This document shows, one piece after another, positions 10,463 to 22,082 of a stretch of DNA of 64,000 bases. Both the position numbers and the translations under genes were made by a program. A model generated the notes under the pieces. The model saw nothing but the letters and a program-made list of their open reading frames with translations. It had not been told where the DNA came from and did no database searches. The stretch covers positions 56,548 to 120,547 of the forward strand of contig JABFQX010000031.1 in assembly GCA_013141505.1 (NCBI GenBank), written 5' to 3'. The stretch is from Methyloglobulus sp. GTDB lineage: Bacteria > Pseudomonadota > Gammaproteobacteria > Methylococcales > Methylomonadaceae. Position 1 is the first letter of the stretch. Each line of letters starts with the position of its first letter.

Positions 10463-11502
10463 AAAAATGGGAGGCCTGCCAAAATGAATAGCATAGCGGG
10501 CCGTTCTGAAAGCCAGTAAACCACGTATTAGGTTTGAACCAAACGTAGTTGAAGGGCACTGCAGCTATTTTTAACATTTAAAGGCCGTATCTATAAGATG
10601 ATCGATTGAAGGCAGGTTTAATAATCCTCAATTCTGCAAGCGGCCATTGTTTGATAGTGTTTTGAATGTTTTTTTGTCCGCAAATACCACTCAGTTGGAT
10701 TGTGCAAAGCCAACCGGGTACTTCTGCTACGGCAATCAAGGTGGAAATTTGTTGCCTCAATCCCGTAGCCCCGGTTGTTGTTTCAACTTGGCAACACAAG
10801 CCGGTGGTCGCCATCCAGCCATATCGCACAACACCGCGCACATGCTAAGCGATACCCTGCTGGCAGGGATATTATTTAATGGTTTAACAATCGGGTTACT
10901 CTATTTTTTCTACAAATATCGATCTGTTTTCACAGATGGGAACCTATCTATTGTCCAGAATCCCTCTTTAGGATGCAGGGCAACTGCGGCAAAAAATAAC
11001 GGCAAAAATAGTTCTGAGACTTGAGCGGTAGTCTTCATTGATTGTTCCTAATAAATAATGGTTTTTTAAAAACTTGACTCTGGTCAGTTTTTTGATACTG
11101 GTTAAAACCTGTATTTTTTTAAAGAACTTGGCTTCATACCTGTGAGCCGCGTGTATTTTGGAGCGACAAACCTGGGTTTGTAACTCCGCCCTATATCAAG
11201 TCACAGGTTTAACCCAATACCGGTTTTTTAACTGACTGGTAACAGGACAGCCTATTTTTGTCTTCTATGAATAAAACTTAAATACAAACAGTATCCGTGC
11301 CAAATTTATCGACAGTTTTTGCCTGTTTTGCCGTTGGTTATAAACTGTTTATTTCCCGGCTTTATGGCATTAGGCTATTGATAATTATGAATAGTTATCA
11401 ATTTTTTGGCATTACGCCTATTGCTTATGGTTTTTTTAAACAAACCTGATTTTATCGGGCAAAACGCGGTAACTTTCAAAAAGAGGGTGCTAAGCCCAAG
11501 TA

Positions 11503-11526
11503 GGTGGGTGATATGACCCACTTTTT
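11503..11526. repeat. GGTGGGTGATATGACCCACTTTTT palindrome, related to those at 26195-26334
   Basis: Read directly. Confidence 0.5.
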
Positions 11527-11880
11527 GGGTCTTGTTTCAGTGGCTACTTTCTGTCGTTATGGCAACTAAATAAAAATGGACAGGACATAAGGACAAGGCT
11601 ATAGCTAATATCCCTGTTGGTGGGTAAGATAATGGAGCGATATTCATGCCGGGTGCACAGGTCGATTTGGCATGAATCTTTGTTTTGTGCCGCACAAATT
11701 GTGGTACGGCATTGTTAAAAATGCCGCAGTTTATTAAACCACGGCCTTAAAGATACTCATTTTGTATTGTTGCCCGGCCTTATCAGATTGAAAATGTTGA
11801 TCTAAAATTTTAAAGCGTATAGCGAAGTAACAATGCCGCGTTTAAGTAGGTGTTTCCCCCGCGCTTTCATGAATATCTGT

Positions 11881-12798
<918 letters not shown>

Positions 12799-12816
12799 TT
12801 AGGCCGGTTTAAGCGT

Positions 12817-13440
12817 TTATACGCGTTTTAAAAGATTCTGTAGTTCTGCCTGAATTTTGTTGCGAAAAAAAATAAATTTCCAGCGTGCGCCGCCACATTG
12901 CCGCCACAAAATAGCCGAACGTATACCCGCCAACAATAATGCCCTGATTTTGTTGGTGATGTCTGGACGGCCTAAATAATTTGGCTCGCCATTGACCATT
13001 ATTCTGGGCTGAAAAGTGCTGATTGTTTTTTGATAAGTATCGCCCAAGCTAGCGAGTACATTTTCATGTAAAGGGCCAAACTGCTCGGTTTGCGCTTGGG
13101 CCTTAATGATGCCCGCCTGTAGGGTATTGAGCATCGTTTGGTTATCCGACAATTTCTTTTGCAGGAACATAATTCCTGCCGCATAGCGACCTTGCTCACG
13201 ATCCGGCGCTTTCTCACCATTTATTTGCCCATTAAGCTGCTCAAAACCTAATTTAAGCCCTTCTAACCCGCCATAAATATCGGATACGCTATCGGAATCG
13301 ATTTTTAGTACGCTACCAATGCTTGCTTCCAAGGCTTGTTGGTCGCAATTGCCCGTAGTCGCCAGTTGTTGTACTAAAACGGCCACCTGGGCAATGCCAG
13401 CCAAGGCGATGGTTTGGTTCGTTATGCTATTGAGTTCCAT
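12817..13440 (-). CDS. hflD: HflD-family lysogenization regulator homolog
   Basis: QTIALAGIAQVAVLVQQLATTGNCD; overall length and pattern. Confidence 0.9.
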   Translation of the reverse strand: MELNSITNQTIALAGIAQVAVLVQQLATTGNCDQQALEASIGSVLKIDSDSVSDIYGGLEGLKLGFEQLNGQINGEKAPDREQGRYAAGIMFLQKKLSDNQTMLNTLQAGIIKAQAQTEQFGPLHENVLASLGDTYQKTISTFQPRIMVNGEPNYLGRPDITNKIRALLLAGIRSAILWRQCGGARWKFIFFRNKIQAELQNLLKRV

Positions 13441-13581
13441 GTATGTATAAGATTAATTGTTAGGGGGCAATCGTAACAATAACGCAGGTTGTTATTCAAT
13501 AACTACTTGTGAATGATTTGATATAGGTCATTAAGTACCCGTTGCGAAGTGGTTGTGATATAAATACACCAACTAAAATCT

Positions 13582-13809
13582 ATGGAGGTGAACATCGTGG
13601 AATCGGCAACATTAACTGTAAATGGTATGAAATGTGGTGGCTGTGAAAATATTGTCATTGCCAAACTGGAAAGTCTGGATGGGGTTAAATCGGTTTCTGC
13701 ATCAAGTGCGGACAAAGCGGTTAAGGTTGAATTTGATGCGGGGAAAACCAATCTACAAGGCATAGCTCAAGCGATTAAAGAGGCTGGCTATAGTGTGATT
13801 GAAGATTAA
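13582..13809 (+). CDS. copZ: Heavy-metal-associated domain copper chaperone (CopZ-like)
   Basis: VNGMKCGGCENIV metal-binding motif; directly upstream of a P1B ATPase. Confidence 0.85.
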   Translation: MEVNIVESATLTVNGMKCGGCENIVIAKLESLDGVKSVSASSADKAVKVEFDAGKTNLQGIAQAIKEAGYSVIED

Positions 13810-13839
13810 TGATCGATTTTCTGACATGAGGTAACAAAG

Positions 13840-16086
13840 ATGAGCGCCGAACTAACCGCCGATGGAGTATTGGACGATATACGGCTATCCGTTATGGGTA
13901 TGACGTGTGCTGGATGCGTGAGCAGTGTTGAAGGCGCATTGGCGGCGGTGCCTGGAGTGATTTCGGTCGCGGTAAACTTTGCCGATCATTCCGCTTCGGT
14001 CAAAGGCCATGTTGACCCCGAACTGTTGAAGCAAGCCGTTGTTAAGGCAGGCTACGAGGCAGCCATCATGGAAGGGTTGGAAAACCCCGAAGAGCAAGAA
14101 GCACTGGAACATGAGCATTACCTCTCTTTGATGAAAAAAGCCTCGGTAGCGGGTGCTTTTGGCGCTTTTCTCATGGTGGCGGAACATCTCGCCTGGCTAC
14201 CAGAATTAGGCTCGGGAGCAGGGCAGGGTATCTGGCCGGAAATTGCCCTGATATCGTTAGGCATCATGATCTATTCGGGTCTGCATTTTTACCTGGGTGC
14301 ATTCAAGGCGCTCAGATTAGGTCAAGCCAACATGGACACGTTGGTTGCTTTGGGTACCGGTGCGGCTTGGTTGTTTTCTTGTATTGTAATTGATTTTTCG
14401 GGTGTGTTGCCGTCATTGGCTAAACATGCTTATTTTGAAGCGGCTGTTGTTATTCTTGCGTTCATTAACTTGGGGACGGGGCTTGAGATGATGGCTAGGG
14501 GCAAAACCTCCAGTGCCATCAGAAAGCTGATTGGCTTGCAGCCGCGAACTGCCCGGGTCGTCCGCAACGGCAAAGAAGAAGATATTCCTATAGATCAGGT
14601 AGGGTTAGGCGAAACGCTGAGAGTCAGGCCAGGTGAAAAAATCGCTGTTGACGGCATTTTATTTGAAGGCCATTCGACAGTGGATGAATCCATGTTGACG
14701 GGCGAATCCATGCCGGTGGAGAAATCGGTTAACAGTGAAGTGGTGGCAGGATCGATCAATCAAACCGGGACTTTCCTTTTTAAGGCGACCCGAATTGGCC
14801 GCGATACTGCATTGGCGCAGATTATCAACAGTGTTCGGCAAGCGCAAAATAGCAAGCCTGATATTGCCCGTTTAGCCGATAAAATTTCCGGTGTATTTGT
14901 GCCGGTCGTCGTTTTGATTTCGGTTTTGACCTTCGCGCTTTGGTATTACTTTGGCCCGGAGCCTTCTCTAGGCTATGCCTTCGTTACCTCAATGACGGTG
15001 TTGGTCATTGCCTGTCCCTGTGCATTAGGGCTGGCAACGCCTATTTCTGTGATGATTGCGGTCGGCAGGGCAGCACAATCCGGTATTTTGATTCGGCAGG
15101 GAGAAGCCTTGCAAAAGGCGGGCAAATTGACCTGTGTTATTCTCGACAAAACCGGCACAGTGACTGTGGGCAAACCCATCGTATCCACCATAAAACCGGT
15201 GAATGGTTTTACCGAGAACGACATATTGACGTGGGCGGCCAGTATTGAATCCGGTTCAGAACATCCTCTGGCTGCCAGCATATTGGCTGCGGCAAAACAA
15301 AAAGCGTTAAAGTTAGGCAAAGTAGAAAAATTCGCCGCCATTGCCGGGTATGGAGTATCGGCGACTATCGACAAACAATCAGTTTTATTGGGCAATCGTG
15401 CCTTGATGGAAAGCAAAGGGATTGCTGCTAATGAACAGGAAGGGCAATTGGCAGAATTGTCGGCATTGGGGCAAACGCCGATGCTGCTTGCGGTTGATAA
15501 TGTCATTGCCGGTATTATTGCCGTGTCCGATCCTATCAAAAAAGATTCGGCTAGTGCGGTACAGCAACTGAAAAAACTCGGTGTCAGGGTGATTATGGTC
15601 ACTGGTGATAACACGATCACCGCAGAAGCTATCGCAAAACAGGCGGGAATTGGCGAAGTAAAAGCCCAGGTATTGCCGCAAGATAAGGCGGATATTGTCA
15701 AAAACCTGCAACGACAGGGCGAGATTGTTGGCATGGTAGGCGATGGTATAAACGATGCCCCAGCTCTAGCTCAGGCCGATGTGGGCATGGCAATCGGCAC
15801 TGGAACCGATGTCGCCATTGAGAGCGCGGATGTTGTTATTTTGCAAGGATCATTGTTAAAAGTACCCGAAGCAATCGCGTTATCGAAAGCGACTGTAACA
15901 AACATCAAACAAAATCTGTTTGGGGCGTTTTTCTACAACACTATCAGCATTCCTGTTGCTGCCGGGATTTTGTATCCTTTCTTTGGTATTTTGCTCAATC
16001 CCATGATCGCCGGTGCCGCTATGGCAATGTCATCATTGACGGTAGTTGCCAACGCCAACCGTTTGCGTTGGTTAAAGTTGGACTGA
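13840..16086 (+). CDS. copA: Copper-translocating P-type ATPase
   Basis: [57 protein letters not shown]. Confidence 0.93.
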   Translation: MSAELTADGVLDDIRLSVMGMTCAGCVSSVEGALAAVPGVISVAVNFADHSASVKGHVDPELLKQAVVKAGYEAAIMEGLENPEEQEALEHEHYLSLMKKASVAGAFGAFLMVAEHLAWLPELGSGAGQGIWPEIALISLGIMIYSGLHFYLGAFKALRLGQANMDTLVALGTGAAWLFSCIVIDFSGVLPSLAKHAYFEAAVVILAFINLGTGLEMMARGKTSSAIRKLIGLQPRTARVVRNGKEEDIPIDQVGLGETLRVRPGEKIAVDGILFEGHSTVDESMLTGESMPVEKSVNSEVVAGSINQTGTFLFKATRIGRDTALAQIINSVRQAQNSKPDIARLADKISGVFVPVVVLISVLTFALWYYFGPEPSLGYAFVTSMTVLVIACPCALGLATPISVMIAVGRAAQSGILIRQGEALQKAGKLTCVILDKTGTVTVGKPIVSTIKPVNGFTENDILTWAASIESGSEHPLAASILAAAKQKALKLGKVEKFAAIAGYGVSATIDKQSVLLGNRALMESKGIAANEQEGQLAELSALGQTPMLLAVDNVIAGIIAVSDPIKKDSASAVQQLKKLGVRVIMVTGDNTITAEAIAKQAGIGEVKAQVLPQDKADIVKNLQRQGEIVGMVGDGINDAPALAQADVGMAIGTGTDVAIESADVVILQGSLLKVPEAIALSKATVTNIKQNLFGAFFYNTISIPVAAGILYPFFGILLNPMIAGAAMAMSSLTVVANANRLRWLKLD

Positions 16087-16088
16087 AA

Positions 16089-16883
16089 TTATCGTTTAAG
16101 GATCAGTTCCAGCACCAATTTGCTGCCAAAATAAGCCAACAGCAAAAATAGGAACCCGAATAATGTCCATTTAATTGCTGTACGTCCACGCCATCCATAA
16201 CGCCAGCGGCCAAGCAACAAGCCGGAAAATATTAGCCAGGCTGCCATGGAAAGGATGGTTTTATGGGCAAGGTGCTGGGCAAAAATATCTTCCAGGAAAA
16301 AAAAGCCGCTCAGCAGGCTAATGCTCAGAAAAAGCAATCCCGCACCTATCATCTGAAACAGCAAGGCTTCCATAGTTTGCAGCGGCGGCATGGATTGAAT
16401 GTAGCGTTTAGGCGGGTGGCTTTTAAGTTGCTGGTTTTGGATGGCTAACAATATGGCTTGCAAAGCAGCAATATTTAACAGGCTGAAAGCAATAATCGAC
16501 GACAAAATGTGGGTGTTCATTTCCCAGCTATGGGTGTTGAGTGGGTGCTGTTTCTCTGGAAAAATCAAGTCCAGTCCTAGCATCAATGCCGCAACAGGAA
16601 AAAGAAACATCCCCAGGCTTACGACCGGCTTACCGAAGGCCGCCAACAACAAAAGCAAAGCAACAATCATTGAAATCAGCGAGGCAGTACTGAAAAAACT
16701 GAAATTGAAACCGCCATTTTGCTGGATCACAAGTGCTGTATAAAAGCTATGCAGGGCAATTGCCGCCCATGCGCAAAGCAGGGCTGCGCGTTTTGAGCCG
16801 TCTTTAGCGAGCGGCCTGAAAATCAGTACGGCACTGGCTAAGTAAGCGCAGATTGCAAGTATGGCAAGAAGGGTAGGGTTCAT
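16089..16883 (-). CDS. Cytochrome c assembly/HemX-like inner-membrane protein (YpjD/CcsA type)
   Basis: Polytopic; HSWEMNTHILSSIIAFSLLNIAALQAILL; located upstream of ffh. Confidence 0.8.
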   Translation of the reverse strand: MNPTLLAILAICAYLASAVLIFRPLAKDGSKRAALLCAWAAIALHSFYTALVIQQNGGFNFSFFSTASLISMIVALLLLLAAFGKPVVSLGMFLFPVAALMLGLDLIFPEKQHPLNTHSWEMNTHILSSIIAFSLLNIAALQAILLAIQNQQLKSHPPKRYIQSMPPLQTMEALLFQMIGAGLLFLSISLLSGFFFLEDIFAQHLAHKTILSMAAWLIFSGLLLGRWRYGWRGRTAIKWTLFGFLFLLLAYFGSKLVLELILKR

Positions 16884-17100
16884 TGATGTGCTGGAGTGTG
16901 ATGATTATTGTCGTTGCAATTAAAATTTTGGTTTATAGCGGTAATCTGCAAGCAATGTAAAGGTTGGTATTTTAAAAATCCTTACTCGCACAGATTGAAG
17001 CCTGATGTAATACTGTCGTTCGCTATGTTAATATACCCCATTTTATAGTCCTAACACACTGTGTCAGGAATGATTCTTCCCAAATAGTAAAGAGCAGGAC

Positions 17101-18456
17101 ATGTTTGATAATTTAACCGACCGTTTAAGCAGCACACTTAAAAAGCTCAAAGGCCAAGGCCGCCTGACTGAAGATAACATCAAGGACACCTTGCGCGAAG
17201 TGCGGATGGCGCTGCTGGAGGCCGATGTCGCCTTGCCCGTTGTCACGGATTTTATCGAAGGTGTCAAAGCCGGTGCGTTAGGCCAGGATGTGCAGAAGAG
17301 CCTGTCACCGGGGCAAGCAATGGTAAAGCTGGTTCAAGCCGAACTGGTAAAAGTCATGGGCAATGCTAATGAAAAACTTAACCTGAATGCAGTCCCGCCT
17401 GCTGTTATCCTGATGGCGGGGTTACAAGGTGCCGGTAAAACCACAACCGTTGCCAAATTAGGTCGCTGGCTTAAAGAAACCCAAAAGAAAAAAGTCGGAG
17501 TAGTCAGTGTTGACGTGTATCGTCCTGCGGCTATCAAGCAGTTAGAGACGCTTGCCGAAAGTCTTTCGCTTGATTTTTATGACAGTGATACCTCACAAAA
17601 ACCGGTTGAAATTGCCCTGCAAGCAATAGATGCCGCCAAGCGTAAATTCCTTGATGTCATCATCGTCGATACCGCAGGTCGTCTACATGTCGATGATGAC
17701 ATGATGGCTGAAATCAAGGCATTACATGCGGCGATTAAACCGATAGAAACCTTGTTTGTGGTTGATAGCATGACAGGCCAAGACGCGGCAATCACTGCAA
17801 AAGCTTTTAACGATGCCTTGCCGTTGACGGGCGTGATTCTTACCAAAGCCGACGGTGATGCACGCGGTGGTGCGGCTTTATCCATACGGCACGTTACCGG
17901 TAAACCGATTAAATTCATTGGCGTTGGCGAAAAGACCGATGCCTTGGAGCCATTCCATCCTGACCGGCTCGCGTCCCGCATATTGGGCATGGGCGATATG
18001 CTCAGCTTGATTGAGGAGATGGAGCAAAAAGTCGATAAGGAAAAGGCGGAAAAATTTGCCAAAAAACTTCAGAAAGGTAAAGGTTTTGATTTCGATGACT
18101 TTCACGATCAATTGATGCAAATGGAAAGTATGGGCGGAGTCGGTTCCATGCTGGATAAGTTGCCCGGTATCAATAGCGTACCTAAAGAAATGAAAGATAA
18201 AGTCAACGATAAAATGCTGGCTCGACAAATTGCCATCATCCGGTCGATGACCAAACAGGAAAGGCGTTATCCCGATTTAATAAAAGGCAGCCGCAAACAG
18301 CGTATTGCCGATGGTTGTGGTCAGGAGCTGCACGATGTTAATCGCATGTTAAAGCAGTTTGTGATGATGCAGAAAATGATGAAAAAATTCAAAACGGGCA
18401 ATATGGCTAATATGATCCGGGGCATAAAAAATAATGTCAGTGGCATGAGACGCTAG
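17101..18456 (+). CDS. ffh: Signal recognition particle protein Ffh
   Basis: GLQGAGKTTTVAKLG, DTAGRLHVDDDMM, Met-rich M domain. Confidence 0.97.
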   Translation: MFDNLTDRLSSTLKKLKGQGRLTEDNIKDTLREVRMALLEADVALPVVTDFIEGVKAGALGQDVQKSLSPGQAMVKLVQAELVKVMGNANEKLNLNAVPPAVILMAGLQGAGKTTTVAKLGRWLKETQKKKVGVVSVDVYRPAAIKQLETLAESLSLDFYDSDTSQKPVEIALQAIDAAKRKFLDVIIVDTAGRLHVDDDMMAEIKALHAAIKPIETLFVVDSMTGQDAAITAKAFNDALPLTGVILTKADGDARGGAALSIRHVTGKPIKFIGVGEKTDALEPFHPDRLASRILGMGDMLSLIEEMEQKVDKEKAEKFAKKLQKGKGFDFDDFHDQLMQMESMGGVGSMLDKLPGINSVPKEMKDKVNDKMLARQIAIIRSMTKQERRYPDLIKGSRKQRIADGCGQELHDVNRMLKQFVMMQKMMKKFKTGNMANMIRGIKNNVSGMRR

Positions 18457-18577
18457 TATTTTTTAACTAAATAACCTGAATTTTTTGCGTTTAGTTAATT
18501 TATTCTTCACTTATTAATGATTTCGCGTAAAATAGGCCGATTAAATTTGGCTAAATGTTTTTGAGGAACTATAAACG

Positions 18578-18829
18578 ATGGTATCTATTCGTCTTTCCAG
18601 AGGAGGCGCGAAAAATCGCCCTTTTTACCATGTTGTTGTGACAGACAGCAGAAGCGGTCGTGATGGTCGTTATATTGAGCGGATTGGTTTTTTCAATCCG
18701 GTGGCTCGTGGCAACGAAACTAAATTGTCATTGGATAGTGAGCGCGTGGTGTATTGGAAATCCAAGGGCGCACAGCCTTCAGACCGCGTGGCAAAATTGA
18801 TAAAAGATGCCCAAAAAGCAGTTGCGTAA
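18578..18829 (+). CDS. rpsP: 30S ribosomal protein S16
   Basis: [41 protein letters not shown]. Confidence 0.97.
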   Translation: MVSIRLSRGGAKNRPFYHVVVTDSRSGRDGRYIERIGFFNPVARGNETKLSLDSERVVYWKSKGAQPSDRVAKLIKDAQKAVA

Positions 18830-18834
18830 GTGGT

Positions 18835-19341
18835 TTGTCTACGAATGAAATTATAAATGTCGGAAAAATTACCGGCGTTTTTGGTTTAAAAGGTTGGTTA
18901 AAAATATTTTCTCATACTCAGCCTCGAGAGAATATTCTCGGCTATACCCAGTGGTTTGTAAAAAAGGGGATTAAAGAACAATCAGTCAAGGTTATTGGCG
19001 GTCAACTGCAAGGCAAATATGTAGTTGCTCAACTTGAAGGTGTTTCAAATAGGGATGAAGCCGAAAACTTCATGGGCTGGGATATTTATATCGCCCATGA
19101 ACAATTACCTCCCTTGGCAAAAGGGCAATATTACTGGACAGATTTAGTCGGTCTTGAAGTTGAGAATCTTGAGGGTTATCAGCTAGGTAAAGTTGAGAGT
19201 CTTTTTGAAACCGGTGCCAATGATATTTTGCTCGTGAAAGGAGATCGAGAGCGGGCAGTGCCGTTTTTGCAAGGTAATACGGTTAAATCTGTCGACCTTG
19301 GTGCAGGTAAGATAATTGTCGATTGGGATCCGGATTTTTAG
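18835..19341 (+). CDS. rimM: 16S rRNA processing protein RimM (probable TTG start)
   Basis: VGKITGVFGLKGWLKIFSHT...YYWTDLVGLEV...AVPFL; canonical operon position. Confidence 0.93.
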   Translation: MSTNEIINVGKITGVFGLKGWLKIFSHTQPRENILGYTQWFVKKGIKEQSVKVIGGQLQGKYVVAQLEGVSNRDEAENFMGWDIYIAHEQLPPLAKGQYYWTDLVGLEVENLEGYQLGKVESLFETGANDILLVKGDRERAVPFLQGNTVKSVDLGAGKIIVDWDPDF

Positions 19342-19349
19342 TGATTGCC

Positions 19350-20093
19350 ATGCGTTTCGATGTGATTACCTTGTTTCCCGAAATGATACAGTCTGCTAAT
19401 GGCTATGGTGTCACGGGCAGGGCAAAAGATCGCGGAATTATTGAATTGTCGGCATGGAATCCTAGAGATTATACCTCCGACAAGCACAGGACAGTGGATG
19501 ATCGCCCTTATGGAGGCGGTCCAGGCATGGTGCTCAAGTACCAGCCTTTGCATGATGCGCTGACTGCAGCAAAACAGGTAAGTTCAGGCTCTGCCAGAGT
19601 GGTGTACTTAAGCCCGCAAGGTAAGCCTATTACTCAGGCGCTCCTAGCTGAAGCCTGTGAGGTATCACAATTGATATTAGTTGCTGGTCGCTATGAAGGT
19701 GTAGATGAACGCTTTGTCGATCTGGATTGCGATGAAGAGTGGTCGATTGGTGATTATGTCATCAGCGGTGGTGAATTGGCTGCATTGGTCGTGATTGATG
19801 CTATAACGCGATTGTTACCGGGTGTTTTGGGAGATGAAGAATCGGCTCAGCATGATTCATATATGAATGGTTTGTTGGATTTTCCTCACTTCACCAGGCC
19901 AGAGCGGATAAGTGCTAGCCAGGTACCGGATGTTTTGCTAAGCGGCAATCATTCTGATATTAATCGCTGGCGGATGAAGCAGGCATTGGGCAGGACTTGG
20001 CAAAGGCGGCCAGATTTGCTGAAAAAGAAAGAATTAACCCTTGAGCAGGAAAAGCTGCTGAACGAATTTATAAGACAAGTTGAATTGAATTAA
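19350..20093 (+). CDS. trmD: tRNA (guanine-N1)-methyltransferase TrmD
   Basis: MRFDVITLFPEM, DDRPYGGGPGMV, GRYEGVDERF, EWSIGDYVISGGE. Confidence 0.97.
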   Translation: MRFDVITLFPEMIQSANGYGVTGRAKDRGIIELSAWNPRDYTSDKHRTVDDRPYGGGPGMVLKYQPLHDALTAAKQVSSGSARVVYLSPQGKPITQALLAEACEVSQLILVAGRYEGVDERFVDLDCDEEWSIGDYVISGGELAALVVIDAITRLLPGVLGDEESAQHDSYMNGLLDFPHFTRPERISASQVPDVLLSGNHSDINRWRMKQALGRTWQRRPDLLKKKELTLEQEKLLNEFIRQVELN

Positions 20094-20108
20094 ACCTAAG
20101 GTGTGGTA

Positions 20109-20450
20109 ATGAGCAACATAATTGATGCATTAGAAAAAGAGCAGCTAAAACAGATTCCAAATTTTGGCCCAGGTGATACCATCGTTGTACAAGTGCGTGT
20201 AAAAGAAGGTGAGCGTGAGCGGATCCAGGCTTTTGAAGGTATCGTCATCGCCAAACGTAATCGTGGCTTGAATTCTGCGTTCACGGTACGTAAAATTTCT
20301 CATGGCACTGGCGTTGAGCGGGTATTTCAAACCCACAGCCCATTGATAAGCGAGATTGTTGTTAAGCGTCGTGGCGATGTGCGCCGGGCTAAATTGTACT
20401 ACTTGCGCGATCTTACTGGTAAGGCAGCGCGTATCAAAGAAAAATTGTAA
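20109..20450 (+). CDS. rplS: 50S ribosomal protein L19
   Basis: [32 protein letters not shown]...[14 protein letters not shown]. Confidence 0.97.
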   Translation: MSNIIDALEKEQLKQIPNFGPGDTIVVQVRVKEGERERIQAFEGIVIAKRNRGLNSAFTVRKISHGTGVERVFQTHSPLISEIVVKRRGDVRRAKLYYLRDLTGKAARIKEKL

Positions 20451-20473
20451 ACTAATTTTTTTAGTGGTTCCGC

Positions 20474-20501
20474 AAAAAGGCAACTTCGCGTTGCCTTTTT
20501 T
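20474..20501 (+). terminator. Rho-independent terminator after rplS
   Basis: AAAAAGGCAACttcgcGTTGCCTTTTTT hairpin plus T-tract. Confidence 0.85.
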
Positions 20502-20621
20502 ATGCTTGGAATAAACTTGAGGTATCCCTTATTTGAATGGTGTTCTAGTCGATGGTATCATTCCATCGGCATCGATAAATTTCGGTATCAATAACAAGTT
20601 AGCTAAATATAAGGAATAATT

Positions 20622-21317
20622 ATGAAACAATATGTTGCAGAGTTTTTCGGTACGTTTTGGTTGGTACTGGGCGGATGTGGTAGCGCAGTACTTGCGGCCG
20701 CATTTCCTGATGTAGGCATCGGCTTGATGGGCGTATCGCTTGCATTTGGGTTGACTGTTTTGACGATGGCCTATGCCATAGGCCACATTTCCGGCTGTCA
20801 TTTGAACCCTGCGGTATCAATCGGGCTATGGGCGGGCGGCAGATTCCCCGCAAGTAAATTGACGTTTTACATTATTGCCCAGGTTTTAGGGGCGATTGTG
20901 GCTGGAGGGGTTTTGTTCCTGATCGCTAGCGGCAAGGTAGGCTTCGATGTTTCAGCAGGATTCGCATCGAATGGCTATGGTGAACATTCACCGGGGGGAT
21001 ATTCTTTGGTGTCTGCTTTCGTGACCGAAGTTGTTATGACCATGATGTTCCTAATCATCATTTTGGGTGCGACTGATGCCCGTGCGCCTCAAGGTTTCGC
21101 ACCGATTGCCATTGGTTTAGGTCTTACCTTGATCCATTTGATCAGTATACCTGTCACCAACACTTCGGTGAATCCAGCAAGAAGTTTAGGAGTTGCGATC
21201 TACGTAGGCGATTGGGCTATCGGACAACTTTGGTTGTTTTGGGTAGCGCCCATCATCGGTGCTTTGCTAGGCGCTGGTGTTTATCGTTATTTGGAATGTC
21301 CTTGCGACGAAAAGTAA
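20622..21317 (+). CDS. aqpZ: Aquaporin Z
   Basis: [45 protein letters not shown]. Confidence 0.93.
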   Translation: MKQYVAEFFGTFWLVLGGCGSAVLAAAFPDVGIGLMGVSLAFGLTVLTMAYAIGHISGCHLNPAVSIGLWAGGRFPASKLTFYIIAQVLGAIVAGGVLFLIASGKVGFDVSAGFASNGYGEHSPGGYSLVSAFVTEVVMTMMFLIIILGATDARAPQGFAPIAIGLGLTLIHLISIPVTNTSVNPARSLGVAIYVGDWAIGQLWLFWVAPIIGALLGAGVYRYLECPCDEK

Positions 21318-21489
21318 TAAAATTCTAGTACATTACTCTTTACCGAGACAGCGTTTTGTTTCGGTGCAGAGTAATGATAGTGAAATACGTGAATATCAAT
21401 AAAAAAGGGCTTGTTCACGACGTAGGCAGGCAAAATTTTTGAGAAGGAATAAGAAGTCACCGACGCTAAGAGTCAGGCATTCAAGAAAA

Positions 21490-21695
21490 ATGTAAAAGTA
21501 ACCGAAAAGGACGTGGCCGCAATCGTCCTAAAAGCCTATCCGGGCAAGATCGAAGAAGAGGGATTCGAAAGTGAAGAAAATGGCAGCTCAAGCTATTAAT
21601 TCGACATTTTGAGCGATAAAGGCATCGAAACGAAAGTTGAAGTCGATGCAGCAATGGGCAGGATTATTGAAACTGCCGGTGAAGAATCCAAATAG
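21490..21695 (+). pseudogene. PepSY-domain protein remnant with in-frame TAA at 21597
   Basis: Translation KVTEKDVAAIVLKAYPGKIEEEGFESEENGSSSY*FDILSDKGIETKVEVDAAMGRIIETAGEESK*. Confidence 0.6.
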
Positions 21696-21850
21696 CGACA
21701 TTAATCATTTTTGTAAAGAAATCTCTGAACAAGTTAATTCCTCTCATGGTTCGACAAGCTCATTAGTTATATCTTTTTTGTGCTAATTAGATCAATCATA
21801 CATATCATATATCAGTAATTTCATAAGTTGCCCCAGGTAAGTCGCATACC

Positions 21851-21988
21851 TTATAAATTCGGCAGATCTCCTTCGACTCCGCTCAGGCTACGTTACCGTG
21901 GCGTTCTCTGGGCGAACTTGTACCCAATGGGCATAAATACTGAGCGGAGTCGAAGGGAAATTAAACTTCATAAGGCCGGATCAATAAT
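21851..21988. repeat. MITE-like element with TIRs (TTATAAATTCGGC/GGCCGGATCAATAA) and internal palindrome
   Basis: Read directly; same family as 1573 and 25818. Confidence 0.6.
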
Positions 21989-22082
21989 ATTTCCTGAAGC
22001 ATGAAAATCGCAGGTACTTATGAAACTATTAATCTTCGTCCTGTGAGCTTGCCGAAGGACTTATTTAGAGGTTACATAAAGA

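Noticed and set aside
14973-15734. 253-aa minus-strand ORF inside copA
   Set aside because: Shadow ORF opposite a well-supported P-type ATPase; low-complexity composition without domain motifs.
17577-18062. 161-aa minus-strand ORF inside ffh
   Set aside because: Antisense shadow of a conserved gene.
17101-20450. ffh-rpsP-rimM-trmD-rplS region as unusual
   Set aside because: Standard conserved gene order with ordinary sequences.
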